Part shown: piece after piece, positions 7,108-14,822 of the stretch
How positions within the stretch are numbered: the stretch's first letter is position 1
Layout: each line of letters starts with the position of its first letter
From: CAZWRV01 sp964636325
Lineage (GTDB): Bacteria; Verrucomicrobiota; Lentisphaeria; Victivallales; GWF2-50-93
NCBI GenBank assembly: GCA_964636325.1
Contig: CAZWRV010000106.1
Coordinates: forward strand, 1 to 21,835
Reading direction: 5' to 3'
Length of the DNA stretch: 21,835 nt
Notes under the pieces: model-generated
What the model was told of the DNA's origin: nothing
Database searches by the model: none
The model's input: only the letters and a program-made list of their open reading frames with translations
Program-made: the position numbers and the translations under genes

Positions 7108-7290
7108 TAGGTAGGGATTGATGGCAAGATGCGCTCCGGCAGGGCTCGTATTGACTACAACCGGTTCGTGCCACTCCCAGACCTCCCCGCCGATCCAGTA
7201 TTGCTGGAGAGTGGAGCTCTTGGTGACTTTCTGAATCAATATCCTTATCCTTGTCAATCCGTTCTGACTCCGGAATTTCAGGCGCGAAAT
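7102..7290 (-). pseudogene. Possible 3' remnant of an unrecognised gene
   Basis: On the minus strand a frame open from 7290 to a TGA at 7102-7104 reads, near its end, TLQQYWIGGEVWEWHEP and NTSPAGAHLAINPYLL. This looks protein-like in composition, with aromatic residues and glycines well mixed. It has no start codon and is closed by TAA at 7291-7293. Upstream sequence on the same strand is open in another frame as far as 7444 but is less protein-like. The final codons run into repeat B, so the repeat may have landed at or near the end of a decaying gene. No family was recognised; a chance open frame is the alternative. Confidence 0.3.
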
Positions 7291-7475
7291 TTACATCTAT
7301 GAGCACGAGTATCTCGTCGAATGAATCCGACGTGGAGTCCTCCTTGGGATGCTTTTTTCTCACGTGGCTTTGAAAATTAAGCGCCTGGCCGATTAGTCCA
7401 AGGTGAAAAACTGAGGATTCGGCGTATATTGTAGACCATCCTGTTTATTCTGGGTCAAATCATCAAGGAGTCAAC

Positions 7476-8552
7476 ATGGCTACGAATAGCTTCATGGAAA
7501 AGGTGTTGTCCCGTAAACCGAAGCCGGACATAGGCCAGCTGCTCAAGGTTCTCAAGAAGGGGAAGCCCGACCGCTTCACGCTCTTCGAATTCTTCCTCAA
7601 CCGCCCGCTCTATGAGAAGCTGGCGGGAGAAAAGTTCCCGGATGATCCTGCTATGCCCCTCGCCGAATGCCAGAAGCGCAGCCTGAAGGTGACCGCGAAG
7701 GCGTTCGCGCAGGCAGGCTACGACTATGTGACATTCATGCCGGGCAGGTTCGGATTCCCGGCCGGACAGAGGCACCGCGAGTCAACCTGCTCCCTCAACG
7801 AGGGCGCAATTATCCGCGACCGGGAAAGCTTCGAGAAATATCAATGGCTCGAACCGATCGAATCGGAATATGAGATGCTGGAGACCGCCGGGAAGCACCT
7901 GGCGGAAGGCCAGAAGATAATCGTGCACGGACCAGGCGGAGTCCTTGAGAACGTCATTGCCCTCGTCGGCTATGACGCGATGTGCTACATGCTGCTGGAC
8001 GACCCCGCACTCATGAAGGACATCTTCGACGCCATAGGCTCCAGGCTGGTGAGGCATTATGCGGTCGCGGCAAGCTTCGCCAGCGTCGCGGCATGCATCT
8101 CCAACGACGACTGGGGATTCAAGACCCAGCCCATGCTTTCCCCGGACGACATGCGCAAGTACCTGTTCCCGTGGCACAAGCGCATCGTGGACACAATCCA
8201 TGCGGCGGGCAAGCCGGCCATCCTCCACTCCTGCGGAAACGCCGCCGAAATCTGGGAGGACATCATCGCCGGGCTCGGCTACGACGGCAAGCATTCATAC
8301 GAGGACGTCATCTCGCCCGTCGAAAAGGAATATGACCGATACGCCGGAAGGATCGCACTGCTCGGGGGAATAGACGTCGACTTCATCTGCAAGTCGAAGC
8401 CCGAGGACGTCTACAAACGTTCCAGGAAGATGCTGGAGCGCTCGCAGAAGAAAGGCTCCTACGCGCTCGGCACCGGCAACAGCGTCCCCGAATACATTCC
8501 GCGCGAGAACTACGCCGCGATGATCTGGGCCGCCATCGAGGACCGGGGATGA
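7476..8552 (+). CDS. UroD-like (MtaA/CmuA-related) protein
   Basis: The 358-residue protein belongs to the uroporphyrinogen decarboxylase-like superfamily but not to true HemE: the N-terminal substrate-binding motif with RQAGR is absent. Visible motifs are IVHGPGGVLE (about 149-158), HSCGN at 251-255 (the H-x-C-G zinc motif of corrinoid:CoM methyltransferases such as MtaA), LGGIDVD (296-302) and GTGNSVPEYIP (332-342). The Cys that would be the third zinc ligand near the C terminus is not seen. This type is common in anaerobes and PVC bacteria, often beside corrinoid proteins, none of which is present here. Methyl transfer or demethylation is inferred. A clear GGAG lies 8 nt before the ATG. 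It appears to be a single-gene unit facing the UV endonuclease. Confidence 0.88.
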   Translation: MATNSFMEKVLSRKPKPDIGQLLKVLKKGKPDRFTLFEFFLNRPLYEKLAGEKFPDDPAMPLAECQKRSLKVTAKAFAQAGYDYVTFMPGRFGFPAGQRHRESTCSLNEGAIIRDRESFEKYQWLEPIESEYEMLETAGKHLAEGQKIIVHGPGGVLENVIALVGYDAMCYMLLDDPALMKDIFDAIGSRLVRHYAVAASFASVAACISNDDWGFKTQPMLSPDDMRKYLFPWHKRIVDTIHAAGKPAILHSCGNAAEIWEDIIAGLGYDGKHSYEDVISPVEKEYDRYAGRIALLGGIDVDFICKSKPEDVYKRSRKMLERSQKKGSYALGTGNSVPEYIPRENYAAMIWAAIEDRG

Positions 8553-8575
8553 ATTTCCGGATGCTTGTTCCGCCT

Positions 8576-9508
8576 TCAAGCGGAATCGAGTGTTGGATAT
8601 TGGCAATTCACCTGCCTCATCAGCCTCACAACGGCCTTCTCCTTAGCCTTCGCCTCGACGTCCAATGTGAATCCTTGGTGAAGCCGCCTCCACTCTTCGG
8701 GAAAGTCGGAAGCATCTACGAAGTCGGCATGGCGCCTGGGATCCGCCGCATCCCATCCCCCCTTGGGGGAGGATATGTGGAAATAAGGTTCGCGCCCGGA
8801 GCCTCTCCAAGTCTCAACGCACAGCCGGGTCGCCTCCCCAACGCTCATCCCGTCCGGATTGCAGCGGTGGTGGTGGACATCGTAGACAAGCGGAATCCCC
8901 AAGCCCTCGCAGAGGCTGCGGATGTTTGAGGGAGTGTAGGAGACATCGTCGTTTTCCAGTGTCAGCCTTTTCCTGGCCGGCCCGGAAAGCTTCCTGAAAT
9001 TTGAAGCAAATCTTTTCAGCGCCGCATTCCTGTCCCCGTAAGTTCCGCCCACATGAACGTTTATGACATCGGCCCCTACAATTTCCGATAAGGCCGCCTG
9101 GTAGTCAAGCTCCCTGACCGAGATGTCCACGACATGGGCATGCGGCGAGGAAAGGACGACGAACTGATCCGGATGGAAGCTGAGCCTGATGTCGTGCCGC
9201 CTCCTGAAATCGGCCACCTCCTTGAGGACGCTGATTATCTCAAGGCGGTCGGGAAGATCCCCGATCTCATAGCCCACTTCAGGGTGCGTGTAGAGCGGGA
9301 AAAACTGGGACAATATCCTGAACGCTCCAATGCCAAGGCCCTGCAGCTCAACCATCGCATCAAGAAGGCTCCTGCTGTTCCCAAGGCAGACCGAGGATAT
9401 CTTCGACAGCTGCTCCTTCCTGGCAAATTTCGACATGGAGCAGGCACGGATATCCTTGAACTTAATCGGCCTTTCCTTGAAGATGCAGCACAGCCCGTAG
9501 CGAATCAT
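8576..9508 (-). CDS. uvsE: UV damage endonuclease (UVDE/UvsE family)
   Basis: The 310-residue TIM-barrel nuclease has the family motifs in order: MIRYGLCC at the N terminus, FRILSQFFPLY, LSFHPDQFVVL, INVHVGGTYGDR, LTLENDD, LVYDVHHHRCNP and HISSPKGG. The His, Glu and Asp residues in these form the metal cluster. UVDE nicks DNA just 5' of cyclobutane dimers and 6-4 photoproducts, an excision route independent of UvrABC. ATG 9508 is preferred over the GTG at 9541, because GGAGAGG lies 8 nt before it and family members normally begin close to this MIR-GLCC segment. It follows the PPK2 gene after 139 nt and converges with the UroD-like gene (23-nt gap). Confidence 0.95.
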   Translation of the reverse strand: MIRYGLCCIFKERPIKFKDIRACSMSKFARKEQLSKISSVCLGNSRSLLDAMVELQGLGIGAFRILSQFFPLYTHPEVGYEIGDLPDRLEIISVLKEVADFRRRHDIRLSFHPDQFVVLSSPHAHVVDISVRELDYQAALSEIVGADVINVHVGGTYGDRNAALKRFASNFRKLSGPARKRLTLENDDVSYTPSNIRSLCEGLGIPLVYDVHHHRCNPDGMSVGEATRLCVETWRGSGREPYFHISSPKGGWDAADPRRHADFVDASDFPEEWRRLHQGFTLDVEAKAKEKAVVRLMRQVNCQYPTLDSA

Positions 9509-9647
9509 GCCACGCACCTCTCCGCTGGATTGCTTATCCACATGGATTCGCCTCCTGCCCCTGTCCCTGCCCTTGAGCCGCGAGTCCGACGACTAGAGCG
9601 CACCGGAGATGCGTTGCCGCGTCTCCGCGCCCCGCCAACTGTACGGT

Positions 9648-11132
9648 TCACAACGCCTTTTTTATCGCCTTGATCACCGTCTCCAGCGCCTTGATTCGTG
9701 CATAGTATTTGCAGTTGGCCTCGACGACGGTCCAGGGGGCGTGGTCGGTGCTTGTCTTCAGTATCATCTCGTCTACGGCGGCCTTGTAGAGATCCCACTT
9801 GTCGCGGTTGCGCCAGTCCTCTTCGGTGATTTTCCAGTTCTTGTAGGGTATGTCCTGCCTCTCCTTGAACCTCTTCAGCTGCTCGTCCTTGCCGATGTGG
9901 AGCCAGAATTTGACTATGACCGTTCCGAAATCCGCCATATGCCTTTCCATGTCGTTGATCTCGCGGTACGCCCTCTTCCATTCGTCCTCGGAGCAGAAGC
10001 CCTCCACCCTTTCCACGAGAACCCTTCCGTACCATGTCCTGTCGAATACGGCGATGTGGCCGGCCTTGGGGATCTTCTGCCAGAAACGCCAGAGGTAATG
10101 GTGCTTCTTCTCCACGTCGTTCGGCGCGGCGACCGGAACGACCTCGTAGCCGCGCGGATCCATCGACTGGGCCAGGCGCCTGATGTTGCCGCCCTTTCCG
10201 GCGGCGTCCCATCCTTCGTAAAGCACCACGACCGGTATCCTCTTCCTGTAAATCATGTATTCGAGTTCTCGCAGCTTCTCCTGGCACTTGTCAAGCTTCT
10301 GCGAATATTCGTCCTTGGACATGGATTGCGAGAGGTCGACGCTGTCCAGGACGGACGAGCACGGTGCGGCCGCAGCCTTCTTCTCCGGGGGGCCAGCAGT
10401 CCTGGCCGGCACACACGCCCCCTGCCTCTCAATCCTTTCCTCGACCGCGGCGATTACCGCCTCGAATATCTTCACCGTCGCATGCCGGCTGTCGTTGGCC
10501 TCCACGACAGTCCACGGGGCGTATTCGGTCCCGGTGTTGACAATCATCGAGTCGTAGGCCTCGAACAGCTCCTCATACCGCGAATTAAGCTTCCAATCAT
10601 CCTTGCTTATGCGCCATGAGGTCGCCTTGTCCGAATCGAGCTCCTTGAAACGCTTCTTCTGCTCCTTCCTGCTTATGTGGAGGAAGAATTTGATTATGAC
10701 CGTTCCGTCGTCTACGAGCAGCTTCTCGAAGGAGGTAATTCCTGAATAAATCTGAGGGAGATGCTTCTTCCTGAATATCTTCACCGATCCGACACCCGGC
10801 AGGTAATGGTACCAGCTCCTGTCGAATATCGCGATCCTACCCTTCTCAGGAGTCTTGATCCAAAAACGCCACAGCGGCGGCCTGAAAGCCTCCTCCTCGG
10901 TCGGATCCTTGGTGAAATTCACCACGTAGCCCCTGGGATCCATCGACAGGATGAGCTTGTTGATCTGGGTCCCCTTCCCCGACGCCTCCCACCCCTCGAA
11001 GACGATGATGATTGGGATACCGAGATCCCTGGCTTTGCGCTGCAGCTCGCCGAGCCGCAGTTCGAGCGCGCCGATCTTCTCCTTGAATTCCGCCTTCTCC
11101 ATCCGGACGTCGGTTGCGATCTTCTCAAGCAT
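9648..11132 (-). CDS. pap: Two-domain PPK2, polyphosphate:AMP phosphotransferase-like
   Basis: The 494-residue protein is a tandem fusion of two PPK2 domains. Domain 1 has Walker A EGWEASGKGT at about 46-55 and Walker B FDRSWY at about 103-108. A variable Ala/Pro/Lys linker covers about 237-272. Domain 2 has Walker A EGWDAAGKGG at about 306-315 and FDRTWYGRVLVERVEGF at about 363-379. Tandem PPK2 enzymes (class II, PAP) use polyphosphate to turn AMP into ADP. Domain 2 keeps the lid residues after Walker B, while domain 1 reads HYLPGVGSV there, so domain 2 is probably the main catalytic unit. ATG 11132 is preferred over 11186 because GGGTGGG lies before it. It sits 63 nt downstream of ispG on the same strand. 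Confidence 0.93.
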   Translation of the reverse strand: MLEKIATDVRMEKAEFKEKIGALELRLGELQRKARDLGIPIIIVFEGWEASGKGTQINKLILSMDPRGYVVNFTKDPTEEEAFRPPLWRFWIKTPEKGRIAIFDRSWYHYLPGVGSVKIFRKKHLPQIYSGITSFEKLLVDDGTVIIKFFLHISRKEQKKRFKELDSDKATSWRISKDDWKLNSRYEELFEAYDSMIVNTGTEYAPWTVVEANDSRHATVKIFEAVIAAVEERIERQGACVPARTAGPPEKKAAAAPCSSVLDSVDLSQSMSKDEYSQKLDKCQEKLRELEYMIYRKRIPVVVLYEGWDAAGKGGNIRRLAQSMDPRGYEVVPVAAPNDVEKKHHYLWRFWQKIPKAGHIAVFDRTWYGRVLVERVEGFCSEDEWKRAYREINDMERHMADFGTVIVKFWLHIGKDEQLKRFKERQDIPYKNWKITEEDWRNRDKWDLYKAAVDEMILKTSTDHAPWTVVEANCKYYARIKALETVIKAIKKAL

Positions 11133-11195
11133 TGTCCCACCCTTGGCTTGGATTATAATGAATGCCGTCCAATAATGGCCGTCCACGGCAACTGA

Positions 11196-12299
11196 TCACT
11201 GGTATTTCTTCAACTCCTCAGCAAACACCTTAAGGATGTCCTTTTCAGAGCATGCCTTAAGGAGCTTCCCTTTTGCGAAGATCGCAGCCCTGCCCTTTCC
11301 CCCGGCGATTCCGAGATCGGCGTCCTTCGCCTCTCCGGGCCCGTTGACGACGCAGCCCATGACAGCGATCTTGCGGAGCCCTATTTTTCGCCCTGAAGCC
11401 TTCAGTTTTGCGATCTCCGCCTCCACCTCTTCTACCAGACCGAAGAGGTCGATTTCGGTCCTTCCGCATGTGGGGCAGGAAATGATCTCAGGTTCGGCAT
11501 TCCTCAGTCCGACCGATTCGAGTATCATTATGCCGGCCTTGACCTCCTCGACGGGATCCGCGGTGAGACTGACCCTTATCGTGTCGCCGATTCCGTCGAG
11601 CAGGAGCGCGCCGATGCCTGCCGCGGACTTGACAATCCCCCTCTCCCTGGTTCCCGCCTCGGTAATGCCAAGATGCAGCGGATAATCCGCAAGCTCTGAG
11701 AACTTCCTGTATGCCATGACGGTGGCCGGGACATCCGACGCCTTCAGCGAGACCTTTATACTTTTGAATCCGAATCTCTCAAGCATTCTGCACTGTTGAA
11801 GCGCGGACTTGACAAGCGCGTCGGAAAGTTTTTCCGCCCTGCAATTAAGCCCGCCGGCCTTAGCATCTGCGAATTTAGCAGGAAGACTGCCCGAATTCGC
11901 GCCGACCCTTATGGGGATTCCAGCCTCGCCAGCAGCCTCCGCGACTTCACGAACCTTTTTCTCTCCGCCGATGTTCCCCGGATTGATCCGTATGGCATGT
12001 GCGCCAGCTTTGATCGCAAGCAGGGCCAGCCGGTGGTCGAAATGGATGTCCGCAACCACTGGTATCGGGCTTGAGGCGGCTATCTCATGCAAGGAATCCG
12101 CCGCCTTGGAGTCGGGCACCGCAACCCTGACTATATCGCATCCGGCCTCGTGCAGCCGCCTGATCTGCGCAAGCGTGGCGGCCGCATCGCGAGTGTCGGA
12201 ATTCGTCATGGACTGCACCGTCACCGGCGCTCCGCCTCCGACCGCGACCGGACCGATCTTTATCCTCCTTGTCCCTTGGCGCACCATCATGAGCTCCAT
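11196..12299 (-). CDS. ispG: 4-hydroxy-3-methylbut-2-enyl diphosphate synthase (IspG/GcpE)
   Basis: The 367-residue protein is full length for IspG (E. coli 372). It starts with RRIKIGPVAVGGGAPVTVQSMTNSDT-type sequence, continues through VADIHFDHRLAL, IRINPGNIG and LHLGITEAGT, and ends with the iron-sulfur half: CPTCGRT and VMGCVVNGPGEAKDADLG, whose three Cys and a Glu hold the [4Fe-4S] cluster. It reduces MEcPP to HMBPP in the MEP isoprenoid pathway. This implies non-mevalonate isoprenoid synthesis. The first ATG at 12299 has GAGGG only 3 nt away; ATGs at 12290 and 12287 are alternatives and change only the first few residues. A TATATT just upstream could be a -10 box with a very short leader. 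Confidence 0.97.
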   Translation of the reverse strand: MELMMVRQGTRRIKIGPVAVGGGAPVTVQSMTNSDTRDAAATLAQIRRLHEAGCDIVRVAVPDSKAADSLHEIAASSPIPVVADIHFDHRLALLAIKAGAHAIRINPGNIGGEKKVREVAEAAGEAGIPIRVGANSGSLPAKFADAKAGGLNCRAEKLSDALVKSALQQCRMLERFGFKSIKVSLKASDVPATVMAYRKFSELADYPLHLGITEAGTRERGIVKSAAGIGALLLDGIGDTIRVSLTADPVEEVKAGIMILESVGLRNAEPEIISCPTCGRTEIDLFGLVEEVEAEIAKLKASGRKIGLRKIAVMGCVVNGPGEAKDADLGIAGGKGRAAIFAKGKLLKACSEKDILKVFAEELKKYQ

Positions 12300-12485
12300 A
12301 ATCCCTCAATATACAACCGGGTGAGACGCTTTGAAAGGGATTGAGGATATTAGCGGGGGACTTATGCTCGTTCAGCGTAAAAACTCATACTCATTTAGCG
12401 TGAAAATTGGCATTTTGACGAGCAAGATTTGGGAACGGATTTTTTTGTTCCGACCGGGTGGCAAGTTCCAAAATTTCCGCGAACG

Positions 12486-12506
12486 AAAAAAATGCCATGG
12501 GCCATT
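12486..12506 (-). terminator. Weak intrinsic terminator for the sigma-factor operon
   Basis: On the minus strand, 33 nt after the last gene of the ECF operon, AATGGCC-CAT-GGCATT forms a short stem with one bulged G and runs into seven T residues. The stem is short, so termination may be partial. Confidence 0.35.
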
Positions 12507-12538
12507 ACGCTTTATTCGGGCATTGACCGTCAGGCGCT

Positions 12539-13171
12539 CTATTCTTTTCGGCGCTGCTCCATCCTTTTGCGCATGTCCCTGTGGAACTGGTGCATCTTGG
12601 CCATCGTAGCGGGATCCGATGATTCGATCATGCTCTTGATGCCTTTCAAGGAGGGCTTGGGCGGTTCCGCACGTCCATTTGCGCCGCCCGGAGGCGGCGG
12701 TCCACCCGAGGGCGGAGGTGCGCCAGGAGGAGGCCCTCCGAGACCGCCTGGTCCGCCCGGCCGCATCTGTTCGAACCTGGCTATCTCGTTGTCCAGGTAT
12801 TCCTCCCTCTGCTCAGGGCTCAGCAAAAAATATTCGTCGACCTTCTTCTGCATCATCGTCTCGAACATCGGCCTCATGTTCTCATGCATCTTCCTGCGCT
12901 GCTCCTCGGGCAGCTTACTTGCATCGGCCATGAGTTCAACGGCCTTCTCCGGTGGCGGCATCTTGCGAAGAAAATCCGATTTCGCCTCCTTGGGCAGGTT
13001 CGAGAAAGCGTCGGACGCGATATAATGCATGATGCTTTCGGGGTCCTGCCCTGCGGGATCCGGCGCCTCCGTGCCGCGTGTGCAGCGGTAGATCGAATAA
13101 GCTGAAAACGCCACGCATGCCAGCGTAAGCGGCAGAAGATATTTCACGTCCAGCTTGCTGATAAGCTTCAT
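12539..13171 (-). CDS. Membrane-anchored LTxxQ (Spy/CnrX-like) protein
   Basis: The 210-residue protein has a short positive N terminus and one hydrophobic anchor (about 11-28); no lipobox. The rest is probably periplasmic. Two LTxxQ-like helix starts, LPEEQ (87-91) and LSPEQ (117-121), with many charged helices recall Spy/CpxP/CnrX-type helical hairpins. Met and His cluster in HENMRPMFETMMQ (96-108) and MAKMHQFHRDM (190-200), possible soft-metal ligands. A Gly/Pro stretch (138-164) separates the helical core from the C-terminal helix. The ATG overlaps the pseudopilin stop by 4 nt (ATGA), so the two are coupled. The role as sensor, chaperone or scaffold is inferred from the ECF context; a structural protein of a pseudopilus is possible. 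Confidence 0.75.
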   Translation of the reverse strand: MKLISKLDVKYLLPLTLACVAFSAYSIYRCTRGTEAPDPAGQDPESIMHYIASDAFSNLPKEAKSDFLRKMPPPEKAVELMADASKLPEEQRRKMHENMRPMFETMMQKKVDEYFLLSPEQREEYLDNEIARFEQMRPGGPGGLGGPPPGAPPPSGGPPPPGGANGRAEPPKPSLKGIKSMIESSDPATMAKMHQFHRDMRKRMEQRRKE

Positions 13172-13707
13172 TGCAGATCCCCCACATGCCCGTCGGCCAG
13201 TATGTAGTTCATCGCGCCCGGGGTCCCGGGCTTCCCGTGAAACGCCTCGTAGTCGTGCATTATGAATGTGGTCCCGAGCATCTTGAAGAGCATGTCGTCC
13301 TTGAGCTTCCTGCCGGCGAGCATCGTATTATACTGGTAGCTCGATCCTTCGGACTTGAAGTAGCACTTAACGGTATCGGCCGGACATTCGAAGACCTCGT
13401 AGTTCTTGATCTCCGGATAGAGGATGTCGACGATTCTCGGGTCGCTGTTGAGTCCGAGGGAAGGCATGTCAGCGGCGGCGGGCATTATCTCGTCGGAAGT
13501 CTGAAGGTAGCCCATGAACGCCTCGGAGATGTTGCGGAGGTTGCTGGCGCACTTAGTGTTCTTCGCCTTCGCGCGGACTTTGCTGACCGCCGGGAAGAGC
13601 ATCCCGACGAGGAGTGCTATTATTGCGATTACAACGAGCAGCTCGACGAGTGTGAAGCCCGTCGAGCCTTTTTGAAAACATGGTCTTCTTTCAGCTCCGC
13701 CGGTCAT
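13168..13707 (-). CDS. Type II secretion/type IV pilin-like pseudopilin
   Basis: The 179-residue protein has a 17-residue positive leader ending in Gly17, cleaved before Phe18, then FTLVELLVVIAIIALL with Glu at mature position 5. This is the prepilin peptidase recognition and N-methylation signal. The globular part has two Cys (about 115 and 122) and ends ILADGHVGDL, the ADGHV feature of the large PVC pseudopilin families. It would be inserted in the inner membrane and cleaved by a PilD-type peptidase encoded elsewhere. The start is set by GAGG 7 nt upstream. It sits 9 nt after the Spy-like gene and overlaps the next gene, inside the ECF operon rather than beside gsp genes. This is an unusual context. 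Confidence 0.9.
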   Translation of the reverse strand: MTGGAERRPCFQKGSTGFTLVELLVVIAIIALLVGMLFPAVSKVRAKAKNTKCASNLRNISEAFMGYLQTSDEIMPAAADMPSLGLNSDPRIVDILYPEIKNYEVFECPADTVKCYFKSEGSSYQYNTMLAGRKLKDDMLFKMLGTTFIMHDYEAFHGKPGTPGAMNYILADGHVGDLQ

Positions 13708-13716
13708 GGGACGGCC

Positions 13717-14316
13717 TCATCTCTCAGGCGGGACAGGCGGCTGGGGAGCGTCCTGACCGCCCCCGTCCTCCTGCATCCTTCTAAGGCCTTGCTGGCCCAT
13801 CGCGCCGGGGGCGCCCCCTCTGAGGCCGGGAATCTTCTGGCGAGTCAGCGACCTGAGCTTCTTCTGCTGGTCGGGGCTGAGTATGTTCTTCACCTTGATC
13901 ATCGTAGTAATGTGCAGCTTCTTGATCTGGTTCTCGATCGAGACGAGCTTGTCGAACTGTGCGAGCGCCTTAGCCTCGTCGATCTTCTCGCCTTTGAGGA
14001 GGGATCCCATCGCCTCCTGTTCGGCGCTCTGCTGCCATTGCAGGTCTGTGAACTCGGCCATGGATTTCTTCATTATCTCCCTTACGGAAGACTTCTGCTC
14101 GTCGTTCAGCCCGAGCGCCTGCTGATTCTGCATGATAAGCTCCGGCGGGAAGAATCCGTCCATGAATCCTCCGGGCCCCTGCCCCCTCGCCCCCGCCCTT
14201 TCCTGCGGACCGCCTCCGAAGTCTCCGCCCACGCCTCCGGGCGGCCCCATCTGCGCCCAGGAAGCAAACGCCACCATCGAGAGGACCAACGCCAGCAGAA
14301 CCTTGCACGTCTTCAT
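13717..14316 (-). CDS. Secreted Spy/CpxP-like LTxxQ protein
   Basis: The 199-residue protein has a signal peptide (about 1-21, ending ASWA before Gln22). A Gly-rich segment follows (24-52), then a helical core with two LTxxQ-type turns, LNDEQ (70-74) and LSPDQ (146-150), and a Gly/Pro/Gln-rich tail. Spy/CpxP/ZraP/CnrX proteins share this pattern and act in the periplasm as chaperones or metal/stress sensors. ATG 14316 is preferred over 14334 because AAAGGAG lies 9 nt before it and the signal peptide then starts cleanly. It is third in line after the sigma and anti-sigma genes, with a 119-nt gap that carries a motif shared with the sigma promoter region. The function is inferred. Confidence 0.8.
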   Translation of the reverse strand: MKTCKVLLALVLSMVAFASWAQMGPPGGVGGDFGGGPQERAGARGQGPGGFMDGFFPPELIMQNQQALGLNDEQKSSVREIMKKSMAEFTDLQWQQSAEQEAMGSLLKGEKIDEAKALAQFDKLVSIENQIKKLHITTMIKVKNILSPDQQKKLRSLTRQKIPGLRGGAPGAMGQQGLRRMQEDGGGQDAPQPPVPPER

Positions 14317-14372
14317 AACACGCTCTCCTTTCATTTTGATTTATGAACAATTTGTGTGCGCCGCATCCGCTT

Positions 14373-14388
14373 CATATGACAGCCAGAC
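14373..14388 (-). promoter_or_regulatory. Candidate ECF promoter motif upstream of Spy-like gene
   Basis: On the minus strand GTCTGGCTGTCATATG lies 56 nt before the Spy-like start codon. It matches the motif upstream of the sigma gene (15389-15406) at 15 of 16 aligned bases, with a 2-nt gap. The shared site suggests common control, perhaps by the encoded sigma factor. Confidence 0.35.
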
Positions 14389-14435
14389 ACTAGTCCGATG
14401 AAAAACTTTCTACGATCGCATTCGACCGCGGCCGC

Positions 14436-14822
14436 TCACTCCTCCCCAACTTGCCCGGCGGAAGAACCCAGCAGCGAATCTGTCGGAGTGGTCATCGAAG
14501 TCTCCCATGCGGTGCTGGAAAGGCTGAGAAGCGAGTCGCTGGAGGCCTGGTAGCCGGAGAAAGACGACCAGGATTCGAACCCGTCGCCGTCCGCAGGCGC
14601 CGTTGCCCGTCTTCCTGGCAGAATTATAAGCGCCGCTAACGCGGCGAATCCGGCGATCAGGACGAACGATGCGGCCGCGAAGAAGAGCGGAGTGAAGGTC
14701 ATTTTCCGGGGACGGCACCCTGCGGGATCGGTCATCTTTTCAAAAGACGGCAGCCTTACGGAGTCCTCCTTGCGGACTGCGTTGAACAGCTCCTTGAGCC
14801 TTTCTTCACCGGCATCCTTCAT
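14436..14822 (-). CDS. Single-pass anti-sigma factor candidate
   Basis: The 128-residue protein starts 17 nt inside the end of the ECF sigma gene, with a strong GGAGG ribosome site. The cytoplasmic part (1-43) contains LKELFNAVRKEDSVRLPSFE, a helical segment resembling the sigma-binding N terminus of anti-sigma factors in this gene setting. There is no HxxxCxxC zinc motif, so it is not a ZAS-type factor. One transmembrane helix spans about 44-69, followed by a Ser/Thr-rich extracytoplasmic tail of about 60 residues. The small size and lack of a zinc motif recall CnrY. It would hold the sigma factor at the membrane until an envelope signal arrives. The assignment rests on position and topology more than on sequence similarity. 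Confidence 0.7.
   Translation of the reverse strand: MKDAGEERLKELFNAVRKEDSVRLPSFEKMTDPAGCRPRKMTFTPLFFAAASFVLIAGFAALAALIILPGRRATAPADGDGFESWSSFSGYQASSDSLLSLSSTAWETSMTTPTDSLLGSSAGQVGEE

Larger units (their letters stand above)
6668..7475. other. 808-nt non-coding island with repeats and hairpins
   Basis: No convincing intact gene fits here. In order the region holds a spacer (6668-6770), repeat B copy 1 (6771-6841), repeat A copy 2 (6831-6883), a twin hairpin (6886-6941), repeat A copy 3 (6947-7001), two GC-rich hairpins (7009-7048), repeat B copy 2 (7041-7107), a possible gene remnant on the minus strand (7102-7290), and the leader of the UroD-like gene (to 7475). A TATATT at 7425-7430 could be a -10 box for that gene, without a good -35. 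Confidence 0.6.

Noticed and set aside
7043..7363. Minus-strand frame starting with GTG at 7363
   Set aside because: It runs through repeat B and changes to Arg/Cys/Ser-rich shadow-like sequence; it has no ribosome site and its final part is in a different frame from the protein-like stretch.
8568..8585. Hairpin TTCCGC/GCGGAA between the convergent UroD-like and UV endonuclease genes
   Set aside because: Only 6 bp with no T-run on either side and partly inside the last codons; too weak to call a terminator.
13171..14346. Plus-strand frame of about 390 codons opposite the pseudopilin and Spy-like genes
   Set aside because: The minus strand has a prepilin signal, signal peptide, ribosome sites and coupled starts; the plus frame is low-complexity Leu/Arg/Glu-rich.
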